Assembly (NCBI GenBank): GCA_014728295.1
Contig: WJLW01000112.1
Span: forward strand, 1-64,000
Source of the DNA: Chitinivibrionales bacterium
GTDB taxonomy: Bacteria > Fibrobacterota > Chitinivibrionia > Chitinivibrionales > WJKA01
Direction: 5' to 3'
Length of the DNA stretch: 64,000 nt
Made by a program: the position numbers and the translations under genes. The notes below the pieces were generated by a model that did not search any database, was not told where the DNA came from, and worked only from the letters and a program-made list of their open reading frames with translations. Positions 15,801 to 22,815 of the stretch are shown piece after piece (position 1 is the stretch's first letter; each line of letters begins with the position of its first letter).

Positions 15801-17282
15801 TCGACGGCGCAGTTCAAGGTGCTTCCGGGCGAAGCCGACTCGATTGTGCTGGTTGACGCCGGCGGCAATCCGCCTTCGGGTACCATCATCATGCCGCCTT
15901 CACCGGATGCGCTGCTCAGCTCGGAGTTGTTTGACAGATACGGCAATCCGGTTACCTGTCAAACCGGGCTGACTATCTGGCAGGCAACTGGTAGCCTGCC
16001 GGCCGTATTCGACAGTACCACCTGCGAGATTTTTTACCGCAAACCGGCGAATCTGACCGATACGCTCACCGGCGATCTGGTTGTAAAAATCGAGGCCCGA
16101 CCGAACAGACGTGACAGTGTTGCGGTGCAGCTTATACCACCGCAGGCACAAATTCTTTCGATGGTGACCCGGGATATCTCCGGCAACGGCTACCTGGATC
16201 GCATTGAAGTGACCTACGATAAAGCCGTGAGCCTGGCGGATGACTACAAGCCCGCAGACAACATCGCCATCACCGCAAAACCGCTTGGCAGAACAAGTTA
16301 CGATTTTGTGGCCGACAGTGTAAGCCTTTCTGTGCAGAATAGGAAACTGACCATCTACCTGCAGGAGAATAAAACGGAAAAGCCTCAGACGGACTGGTTG
16401 CCCGAGTTGAGCATTACCGGTATTATCGGTGCCGGCGACGGGGGCGGGCGTGCTCGGGACGGCGCCGGACCGGTTATCTGGTCGGCGGTGGCGGTGAAGC
16501 GCACGGCAACCGGTCCCGACGAACGCGTGTATTACGAAATAACGGCAACCATATCCGAAAAACTGGAGGAGCGCCTCAGCAGCCGGCACGAACCGAAACT
16601 CGTGTACTACCTCTACCGCAAAGACGGGGATGGCTGGGATACCTTGACGAACTACCTTGACGGCGACGATGTCATTTTCCTCAGCTCGAATGATGACCAG
16701 ATTGCGCGTTTTCAGATTGACAATGGAAATGAAGTCACGCCCAACGAATGGATAAATTTCCGAACCGATGTATCGCCGATGCATGTCAAAGACCGGGTCA
16801 ATCTGCCGCCGAATGACAACAACCACAAAGTGCGCATCGTTGTGGTGATTCCCGAATCCATTGCCGAAGCCGGACCCAGCCCGTTTGCCCCGACCAGCCG
16901 CTTTCATGAAATCGAACTCAGCTCGCTGCCGCCGCTTGAGGCCGCCAGACGGGCACGTGATTTCAACGGGACGGCCCTGGTTGTGCGACTCGATTCGCTC
17001 GATGCTCCCCCCTCAACCGAAAAGATTACCGGGCGGATGCGGGTATTTGACATTGCCGGCAATATCGTAGCCCAACGCCATACCGATGACGATCTGTTAC
17101 TGGATGAATTCAAAAACAAAGAAACCAGTGTCGTGCAACTGGGCTTTTACTGGAACGGCCTCAACGACAGCAAGATGAAGGCTGCGCCGGGAATCTACCT
17201 GATCACCCTCGATCTGGATATCGACAAGGGCAGCGACAACAAGCTCGTTTCTTTTAGAAAAGAGGTCGGCGTCATGCGATAA
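12807..17282 (+). CDS. Giant secreted protein with von Willebrand factor A domain
   Basis: A 1491-residue exported protein. Signal peptide about residues 1-22, ending NGINA before QDS. A VWA domain follows with the metal-binding DLSGSM near residue 89, then IIFISDGEATGG later in the domain. The middle is a chain of Ig-like or invasin-like beta sandwiches rich in Asp, Thr and Ser. A conserved block (ITRDISGNGYLDRIEVTYDK-like, near 1120) precedes a FlgD-type C-terminal Ig domain (MRVFDIAGNIVAQ, FYWNGLNDSKMKAAPGIYL) and the end RKEVGVMR. From about residue 800 it is clearly paralogous to the next gene (shared VPGQYCYPD / VPGTYCYYPD, PGEADSIVL / PGDVDSIVL). GGGG lies before the ATG. Likely a surface or matrix adhesin; substrate unknown. 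Confidence 0.85.
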   Translation: MNSFLLKAVITGIVLFSNGINAQDSICTYLWNACDVDTCINKSNIIQESGSGVPIKVPQNATKIAKDGLNLCLDVIELDQPLDVVFVVDLSGSMTPNRATQSGVLCSGNSNTTSSNFTVDPYQYSTLEVPITTSNCDWAGDPYGQRAIALRAGIDRFYQSGAATQSTAGYIGFNSNDNNGLPPGHQFQPVKLTSANRAHFDVAVDTLERYVRNRGGGGTWMLEALEQAKSWFDDNSLTPNNRQAIIFISDGEATGGHGPDPMFNELRNDSIPVYGIFLGIPETNNDLRNLSQSTNGEFAFISPDSTQKLSALVDDIIGNISKGFVARTISAKNTTTGQSPAQSVDITPSASGEIFNVVLDSTIALQPGQNRITIAATFRSPLGPGDTTFQFSFIIDATGSSQQCDSLVSCVPASKLEILNRSGLAVDSLTQNENRYMVRLTTYDTSLVVAYVDVTTAQKGDSETNLQLSTRRFATDNSGNVYAVLEGVFFFSASNTGSATPDNFTTESNLTDVITAVWTHPRDSRDDATAAMDVKSLPNSIEIYDGTGDPSGVAKYADYPSVVTAKAGENLPLVAKVFADQTWFGSYENAPLNENIDWRFIDVATGNVNDDAIGDLTATSGHDISFYPKRARESVDIVVTLTSGGVSELHDTIRVDIIPGDPHHLMIEATSDSSRINLYDDDPLALVEIDPNSTSQTVYAVLRDKEGNFISASNPNDWGSTAASVATVAAGNQTIGEGTISKGVDDSGSTQVWAQNQTLDFTDTVDVVVRLYTIDSLRIVANPSSTSEMNSLTVTTNDDTTIYVQGKRSDNGQWITVVADWSLNPVVSTDPPPGRGNSWKFSPNDTGGGHIVVSRTGAASDSMPFTFNPGFPTQVDMRIITPGLDSIYAGDTITAVVTIRNKNGVMPGQYCYPDQTNQQAIYQEVLGQGVANKRPLAIVNGQTKDLNRHSSETIKHDQCFTNGVDTVQFVLYYASPNDNTLNRLHVRLPNDNSATLEASTAQFKVLPGEADSIVLVDAGGNPPSGTIIMPPSPDALLSSELFDRYGNPVTCQTGLTIWQATGSLPAVFDSTTCEIFYRKPANLTDTLTGDLVVKIEARPNRRDSVAVQLIPPQAQILSMVTRDISGNGYLDRIEVTYDKAVSLADDYKPADNIAITAKPLGRTSYDFVADSVSLSVQNRKLTIYLQENKTEKPQTDWLPELSITGIIGAGDGGGRARDGAGPVIWSAVAVKRTATGPDERVYYEITATISEKLEERLSSRHEPKLVYYLYRKDGDGWDTLTNYLDGDDVIFLSSNDDQIARFQIDNGNEVTPNEWINFRTDVSPMHVKDRVNLPPNDNNHKVRIVVVIPESIAEAGPSPFAPTSRFHEIELSSLPPLEAARRARDFNGTALVVRLDSLDAPPSTEKITGRMRVFDIAGNIVAQRHTDDDLLLDEFKNKETSVVQLGFYWNGLNDSKMKAAPGIYLITLDLDIDKGSDNKLVSFRKEVGVMR

Positions 17283-17506
17283 TGCGCCTGAATGGATCAA
17301 CCCGGATACGAGCATGTTAAACTGTTCTGCGCGTTTCAGCGACTATCAATTAAGAGTTGATGCAGATTACTGCTTCCTGCCGAGAACAAAGACGCGCAGA
17401 TTGTTTGAAGGTGCTGAGACTGAATATTTATTTTTTTGCTATAGACTAATCCTGAGTTAATGTTCGCAATTAAAAGGGTGCCAAACATCTAGAGAGGGGT
17501 CGACAG

Positions 17507-20500
17507 ATGACAGGGACTGCCCGCTATTGTAATTTATGCGCTTTGCTTAGCGCTGTTGCCGCACTGCTCACGGCCGTCAGCGCACAGGATTTGCCCGATA
17601 CGTTGTGGGTGAAGGCTATTTATTATGATTTTCATGCGGATGGGACCGGAGGCAGTGGTTCGAATCCGGAGTTTAATGTCGGTCATTCAGGGGCGGGTGT
17701 TATCCGCAACATGGTACAAAACAGCGTCCTGGAGTATGAAACAACAAATGCCGGCTACTTTACTTACCCCAAATTCAGTTTTGATTCGATTGCCAAGCCG
17801 GTGCTGGGCTCCAATCCATTTAAAAATTGCGAAATCAGCCGGTGGTATCGTTCCTGGGAGCCGGTCACCCGTATTCCCGATTACGGAAATACATTCGGCT
17901 GTTCGGACTATCGAACGGTGGGCTATGATACTGCCTTTAAAAATATAGTGATCAAGGATTCGCTGCCATTCACGATTTTTAATCAACAAAACGGGACATA
18001 TCGCTACGAGCGTACCGGGCATTATACCGAAAGCGGCGAGGCCGGCGGTTTCTTCCCGATCGACGATAAAGGTTTTGGAAGCGATCTTCAGGGCCAATTG
18101 CACAATTATTCGTTTACTATGGAGCTGCATTTCAAGTTTACCTACCAGCCCGGATTAGAGTTTGATTTTCTGGGTGATGATGATCTGTGGGTCTATATTG
18201 ATGGAGAACTTGCTCTCGACCTGGGCGGGGTGCATAACAGCGCTCCGGGCAGTATCGATCTTGACAATCTTGGTTTAATCGACGGACAGGAATACGTGCT
18301 TGACCTCTTCTATGCCGAACGCAACCAGAATAATTCGCGCATCCGTATCACCACCAACATCTTCACCCCCGAACCCGAGAACCTCGTTTTGCAAACCGGC
18401 ACCGATACCATCTCCGCCGGTGATACTACTTCCATTATCGCCAAGATAATCACCAACAGCGGGGATACCATTCCGCCCGATTCATCGATATACGATTTGG
18501 TTTCCTGGGATATCCCGTCAATGAGCATGCAGCCCAGACCGGGTGATACGATCTGGTTTGATGACGGACATTATACCGTTTTCAGCGGCACACAGGCCTT
18601 TCGCAATGTGAAAATAATCGCCGGTTTTACCGATCAGAATGATGCGTCCAATGTTTTGTTCGATACCGCATCTGTCTACATCAAACCGGGGGCGGATTAC
18701 CAGGCGGTGATCGAGCGATCTTCGCGTACGCAACTTTCGGCCGATGATGTACGCCCTAACACCTACGCAGATTCGGTGCTGGCATCTCCGCTCAGTATTA
18801 TTTCGATGGACTCTGCGCAAAATGACGTATACGTCTATGGCGTCGTGCGCGACAGCTCGGGCAATTACAAACGCCTGCTGACCAACGGTGAGTGGAACAG
18901 CCTCGATCCGAACATCTTCACGGTTGCGATGCCGGGCAGTGGTAAGTGGGAAGCGCAGGTGACGCGGGTTACCAAAGGAGCCGACACCCTGGAAGCTTTG
19001 GAGCCGGGGCTGGTCGCCGATTCGGTTGAAATTGTCCTGAGTGCGGGGGTGCTGGTCGGCTTGCGCGTTATTGATTCGATTACCGGCCAGGTTGTCGATA
19101 CGATCAGCATCACAACGGATGATGTCGTCAATCTGCTGGCGGAGGGCAAGTGGTCGGACAACCTGGCTAGCTGGGTTACGCAACCGGCGTCCTGGAACAT
19201 GGACCCCGACACCCTGCGATCCGCCAACCAGATTCCAACCGGCGATCGTGCCACCTGGGTGTACAGTCCGATCAATCCGGGCCGGGCAACGCTCACCGTA
19301 TCATCCGGCAATCAAAGCGTCGACATTCCGGTGATCGTCACGCCGGCGCCGCCTTCCGGGGTTAGTCTAGACCTGCTTACTTCGAACCCGACCGCCGGCG
19401 TGCCGTTTCAGGCCGTGGTAACCATCACCAATTCCGACGGGCTGGTGCCCGGGACGTATTGTTACTATCCCGACTCACAGGCTCTTTACTGGGACATCCT
19501 GGGTAACGGCAATGCGAAAAAAGACCCCACGGTGCAGACCGGGCAGGATTCGACGAACCTGAATGTCCGCTCGAACAAGAACCGCGGCGTAACGCAATGC
19601 TTCGAAAACGGTGTTGACACGGTTGCGTTTGTACTCTACAACGCACCGCTTCCGCCCGACAATCAGCATCAGCTCTGGGTGCAGCTCGACGGAGCTCCGC
19701 CCCAGCCCATTACCGCAAAAACGCCGAAATTCATCCTGCAGCCCGGCGACGTCGACAGCATCGTACTCGAATATCCCGGCGGCGCGATTGTGCCCGATTC
19801 TGTCGCGCTGAATGCACCGGATGATGACTTGTTTATTCAGGCGATCGGGTATGATCAGTTTGGTAATCGCATCGGACCGATTGTCGGCGTCTGGAATCCG
19901 GGGGGATCACTGCATCCGATTGATGACGATACGAGCCAGGTGCTCTACTACTCCACGCAGGAAATTAAGCTGGACGAAAAGGGATGTGTTGTCGTTACCT
20001 CGCGTGATAAGCCGGGTGCAACGCCCGACAGGGTATGCCTCACGATAACCGCTCCCAAGGCCACGATTTCGACCGCTGCTACACGCGACTCCAGCGGCAA
20101 CGGCTATCTTGACATTATCAAGGTAACTTTTGACAAGGAAGTAACGATCGGGACCGGTTATTCCCTTGACAATATAAATTTGTTTCATACCTACGATCCC
20201 AATCCGCGCGACAGCGATCCGGGCACGACGTATTCGTTTGAGGTAACCGATATCCAGGCCCTCAACGGCACCGATACGGATACGCTTTTTTACCTTGCGG
20301 TCAAGGAGGTCAATACCGGAAAAATACCACAGACCGATTGGGAACCGACAATTCAATTCAAGAACAATGCAGCCATATCCAACAATGAATTTCAGGTTGG
20401 GGACGGCGCCGGCCCGGTCGTCTGGGATGTCTTTTTTGACAAACGCAAGGAGAACAAGATCGTTACGGTCACCTTCAGCGAGCCGCTGGAAAACGTTCCG

Positions 20501-21268
20501 GGACCCAGCATGGCGCGGCCCGAACTGGTGCTGAATGTCTGGTACGACTCGACGGAATCGGTGGATACCATGTTCAGTGAAGTTGAATTTTTCCGTACTT
20601 CTACAGAAAATAATAAAGCTTATTTCGAGCTTGACGAAAAGCATCTGCTGACGAATCGCCATTTCATCAGCATCAACATGTCCGGTGAGGTTTACCTTGT
20701 TGACCGCGACAAATTGAATCCGCCGGTGGTCGACAACCAGCGCGTGCGTGTTGATGTCAAGGATATTGCGGCAGTTCAGGCGGCGCCCAATCCCTTTCCG
20801 CCCGGCAATCCCAATATGTTGCTCCCCGGCGACGATCAGCGCGGCTTTGCATTTCATGATCGTGCCACCCGCAAGGAGGCATTCGAGCGTACGATCGGCC
20901 GGGCCGGCGGCGGAATGCTGCTGAAAATAGATCTTCCGCTGCCATCGGTCTGCAAAACGCCGGTAGAGGGAGATATTGTGCTCGAAGGACGCGGTGTTGT
21001 GTTTGATATCGTAGGCAATAAAGTAAAAGAAGTGACGTATGAAAACCTGTTCCCAGAAGAGTATTTCCGGGATTACGAGGGCGGCATCAAAAAAGACATT
21101 GCCATCTACTGGGATGGAACCAACAATGGCGGACTGGCGGTATCGCCCGGCGCCTATATCATGTATATCGATCTAAAGCTGAAAGCTGACGTCGGCTGCG
21201 AGGGTGGCCCCGTGGAACAGCACATCTGGTCGCGGAAAGATCCCGTCAAGCTGGGAGTGCGCCGGTAA
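17507..21268 (+). CDS. Giant secreted protein with fibro-slime domain
   Basis: A 1253-residue exported protein with signal peptide ending TAVSA before QDL. Residues about 30-290 form a fibro-slime (PA14-related) domain: the start has LWVKAIYYDFHADG, and residues about 220-243 carry FLGDDDLWVYIDGELALDLG, the family hallmark. This domain is known from Fibrobacter surface proteins and slime-mould proteins and is thought to bind carbohydrate. Ig-like beta sandwiches follow, then the same C-terminal scaffold as the preceding gene (TRDSSGNGYLDIIKVTFDK; FDIVGNKVKEV; YWDGTNNGGLAVSPGAYIM) and the end VKLGVRR. AGAGAGGGG is a strong ribosome-binding site. The 224 bases before it show no clear terminator or promoter. 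Probably cell-surface attachment to polysaccharide, by inference. Confidence 0.85.
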   Translation: MTGTARYCNLCALLSAVAALLTAVSAQDLPDTLWVKAIYYDFHADGTGGSGSNPEFNVGHSGAGVIRNMVQNSVLEYETTNAGYFTYPKFSFDSIAKPVLGSNPFKNCEISRWYRSWEPVTRIPDYGNTFGCSDYRTVGYDTAFKNIVIKDSLPFTIFNQQNGTYRYERTGHYTESGEAGGFFPIDDKGFGSDLQGQLHNYSFTMELHFKFTYQPGLEFDFLGDDDLWVYIDGELALDLGGVHNSAPGSIDLDNLGLIDGQEYVLDLFYAERNQNNSRIRITTNIFTPEPENLVLQTGTDTISAGDTTSIIAKIITNSGDTIPPDSSIYDLVSWDIPSMSMQPRPGDTIWFDDGHYTVFSGTQAFRNVKIIAGFTDQNDASNVLFDTASVYIKPGADYQAVIERSSRTQLSADDVRPNTYADSVLASPLSIISMDSAQNDVYVYGVVRDSSGNYKRLLTNGEWNSLDPNIFTVAMPGSGKWEAQVTRVTKGADTLEALEPGLVADSVEIVLSAGVLVGLRVIDSITGQVVDTISITTDDVVNLLAEGKWSDNLASWVTQPASWNMDPDTLRSANQIPTGDRATWVYSPINPGRATLTVSSGNQSVDIPVIVTPAPPSGVSLDLLTSNPTAGVPFQAVVTITNSDGLVPGTYCYYPDSQALYWDILGNGNAKKDPTVQTGQDSTNLNVRSNKNRGVTQCFENGVDTVAFVLYNAPLPPDNQHQLWVQLDGAPPQPITAKTPKFILQPGDVDSIVLEYPGGAIVPDSVALNAPDDDLFIQAIGYDQFGNRIGPIVGVWNPGGSLHPIDDDTSQVLYYSTQEIKLDEKGCVVVTSRDKPGATPDRVCLTITAPKATISTAATRDSSGNGYLDIIKVTFDKEVTIGTGYSLDNINLFHTYDPNPRDSDPGTTYSFEVTDIQALNGTDTDTLFYLAVKEVNTGKIPQTDWEPTIQFKNNAAISNNEFQVGDGAGPVVWDVFFDKRKENKIVTVTFSEPLENVPGPSMARPELVLNVWYDSTESVDTMFSEVEFFRTSTENNKAYFELDEKHLLTNRHFISINMSGEVYLVDRDKLNPPVVDNQRVRVDVKDIAAVQAAPNPFPPGNPNMLLPGDDQRGFAFHDRATRKEAFERTIGRAGGGMLLKIDLPLPSVCKTPVEGDIVLEGRGVVFDIVGNKVKEVTYENLFPEEYFRDYEGGIKKDIAIYWDGTNNGGLAVSPGAYIMYIDLKLKADVGCEGGPVEQHIWSRKDPVKLGVRR

Positions 21269-21279
21269 GGGGAGTGCGG

Positions 21280-22068
21280 TTACGGGCGATCCGGCGCAGT
21301 AATCGGCGCTGCCTCAAGCTCCTCGGGCAGGTGCTGATGGCGCGGGCTGTGATGATCGCACAGTGTGCCGTGCATGTGCTCCAAATGGGCATACTTTCTG
21401 GCCCAGATTTCCGGGTAGAACGCCTTGACACATTCCGGACAGAGCGTATGGCTGAAATCGGCAAAGCTGTGCCTGCTGATATAATCTTCGATGTTATTCC
21501 AGTGATCCTGATCATCGCGAATCTTTTTGCAGTGCGCGCAGATCGGCAGAAATCCCCGTAACGTTTCTACTTCGTCAAGCGCTTTACGCAACTGGGCAAT
21601 CAGGTTGGTACGGTCCTCCTCGGCCTGCTTGCGGGCGGTTACATCCTGGGAGGTGATGATCGCGCCGTCGGGAAAAGGGCTCAGGGTGACATTGAGCGTT
21701 TTCCTGCCGTATTTCAACTCCGAAAACAGCTTTGTTTTCTGTTCCCTGATGCAGCCCATGAGTTCACCGTGCATATCGGCTTCGTGCCGGGAAGCATAGT
21801 CGCGGTACATAACATCACCGATCTCGGGCAGACGATCTCCGGATTTGAGCTTTGCTTTATTGGAGCGAATAACGCGTCCTTCCCGGTCGACGACAACCGT
21901 AAATACCGGATTATAGCTGAACAGGGCAAAGTTGAAAGCTTCTTTGTGGCGGAGTTGCTTCTCTACAGCTTTGTGTTGTTCTTCAAGGCGCTCCAGGTGT
22001 GCGACTTTTTCCCGCATATTTGCTAATTCCGCCAGTAGCTCCGTTCTGCTTTTTTCAGTTTCGTGCAT
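21280..22068 (-). CDS. PAS-domain protein with C-terminal Cys-rich motif, no kinase domain
   Basis: A 262-residue soluble protein. An N-terminal coiled coil (ELLAELANMREKVAHLERLE) leads to a PAS domain (FALFSYNPVFTVVVDREGRV to GAIITSQDVTARKQAEEDR). After a second helix the C-terminus has GFLPICAHCKKIRDD, then WNNIEDYISRHSFADFSHTL, then CPEC. This module (C-x2-C ... FSH-x-(L/I)-CPEC) is known at the end of many PAS and receiver signalling proteins and probably binds a metal or redox group. No histidine kinase, cyclase or HTH domain is present, so it must act on a partner. It ends 12 bases from the convergent fibro-slime gene. Confidence 0.75.
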   Translation of the reverse strand: MHETEKSRTELLAELANMREKVAHLERLEEQHKAVEKQLRHKEAFNFALFSYNPVFTVVVDREGRVIRSNKAKLKSGDRLPEIGDVMYRDYASRHEADMHGELMGCIREQKTKLFSELKYGRKTLNVTLSPFPDGAIITSQDVTARKQAEEDRTNLIAQLRKALDEVETLRGFLPICAHCKKIRDDQDHWNNIEDYISRHSFADFSHTLCPECVKAFYPEIWARKYAHLEHMHGTLCDHHSPRHQHLPEELEAAPITAPDRP

Positions 22069-22430
22069 ATGTGTTACCCCCTTCTCCGTCTGAGATGAGC
22101 CCGAAAAGTTGTCGCGGTAGTGCCGATGAAGTGAATCATTAATCTAATTTTAAGATTCACGGCAGGCCAAATCAAGTAAAAAATTGCATCTTTTTCTACC
22201 AATTGTTGTGCTTGCTTTTTACTGTTCTACCAGATGCCGCGCAAAAGATACGGTAATTCCGGCATCCTAAGTCGGGCAACTACAATATGTTGGAGCCCTG
22301 CTTGGAAGTAACCAATGAAGTGTGTTTTTGCGTTTTAATTCAGCGTTTGACATACTACATCTTGTGGTGTATAATTAAATTGTATGCGTTAACGAGTATG
22401 TGCAGTTGAGCAAAGATTGGAGAAGTTGCA
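22069..22430. other. Intergenic region with inverted repeat and consensus promoter
   Basis: Between the PAS gene and the Cys-rich mini-gene. GTGAATC (22131-22137) and GATTCAC (22154-22160) form a perfect 7-base inverted repeat with a 16-base AT-rich spacer; it could be an operator or the hairpin of a transcript from either side. A near-perfect sigma-70 promoter follows (22347-22375). Nothing else is recognisable in these 362 bases. Confidence 0.45.
22347..22375 (+). promoter_or_regulatory. Perfect consensus sigma-70 promoter
   Basis: TTGACA (22347-22352) and TATAAT (22370-22375) are both exact consensus boxes with the optimal 17-base spacer. The start codon of the Cys-rich mini-gene is 56 bases downstream. 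Promoters this strong are uncommon and usually drive abundant RNAs or are under a repressor. Confidence 0.8.
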
Positions 22431-22661
22431 ATGTTGCACCGCAAAATTTCCTGCTCCCGCTGCGCGGCGCGTTCGCATTGTTCCGCGCGCACCAAGCTAT
22501 ACATAAATTACTGCGGCTCACACTTCGCAAAGGCAAACCGGTTTATTCAGCCGGCAATTCGTGAATGTAAAGAAAGACGCGGTTTGGTGCTGCAGGGAAT
22601 AGTGCGCGGCACACCGTCGCCTGCTCCCCAAAGCGCACAAGTCAATAAAAGTGTCACCTGA
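22431..22661 (+). CDS. 76-residue Cys-rich protein of unknown function
   Basis: A small basic protein starting MLHRKISCSRCAARSHC and containing LYINYCGSHFAKANRF. Cysteines at about 8, 11, 17, 28 and 46 (C-x2-C-x5-C-x10-C) suggest a zinc or iron-sulfur site. TGGAGAAG lies eight bases before the ATG and a perfect promoter lies 56 bases upstream, so I think it is expressed. The last 25 residues (PSPAPQSAQVNKSVT) are low-complexity, and the stop codon falls inside a 20-base palindrome, so the C-terminus may have been set by an inserted repeat. I do not recognise the family. An alternative is that the promoter drives a structured RNA and the frame is incidental. Confidence 0.5.
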   Translation: MLHRKISCSRCAARSHCSARTKLYINYCGSHFAKANRFIQPAIRECKERRGLVLQGIVRGTPSPAPQSAQVNKSVT

Positions 22662-22667
22662 CACTTT
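22648..22667. repeat. 20-base perfect palindrome AAAGTGTCA-CC-TGACACTTT
   Basis: Arms AAAGTGTCA and TGACACTTT are exact reverse complements with CC between. It spans the stop codon of the mini-gene and lies just before the promoter-like boxes of the lytic transglycosylase gene. There is no T-run, so it is not a typical terminator. It could be an operator for the downstream promoter (its edge is 6 bases from the -35 box) or a dispersed palindromic repeat. Confidence 0.55.
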
Positions 22668-22672
22668 ACGGG

Positions 22673-22701
22673 TTGCCCGCACGGCACTTTCATGCTACAA
22701 T
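22673..22701 (+). promoter_or_regulatory. Candidate promoter of the lytic transglycosylase gene
   Basis: TTGCCC (22673-22678) and TACAAT (22696-22701) have a 17-base spacer. The leader to the ATG at 22816 would be about 108 bases. The -35 box almost touches the 20-base palindrome at 22648-22667, which could therefore regulate it. Confidence 0.4.
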
Positions 22702-22815
22702 GTATCGAAACGCCGGGCGCACTGCCGGGCCCGCCGAATGCGTTGAAAATGCAGGAGCTGAGAGCTATTTTAACCAGTTACTTCTTCAATCCACTTAGCC
22801 GGAAATGCCGACATA

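Noticed and set aside
15900-16907. Long antisense open frame (335 codons) opposite the VWA protein
   Set aside because: It has no family motif or ribosome-binding site; the plus-strand product is a coherent secreted protein. Similar antisense frames at 9938-10948, 18518-19183, 19907-20857 and 44379-45200 were rejected for the same reason.
17657-17667. GGTTCGAATCC, like the T-loop of a tRNA
   Set aside because: No acceptor, D or anticodon arms pair around it, and it lies in the coding frame of the fibro-slime protein.
22533-22560. AAAGGCAAACCGG followed by a CCGG arm, resembling part of a c-di-GMP-I (GEMM) riboswitch
   Set aside because: The conserved GGGACGCAAAGCC segment and second stem are missing, and the stretch is inside a supported reading frame.
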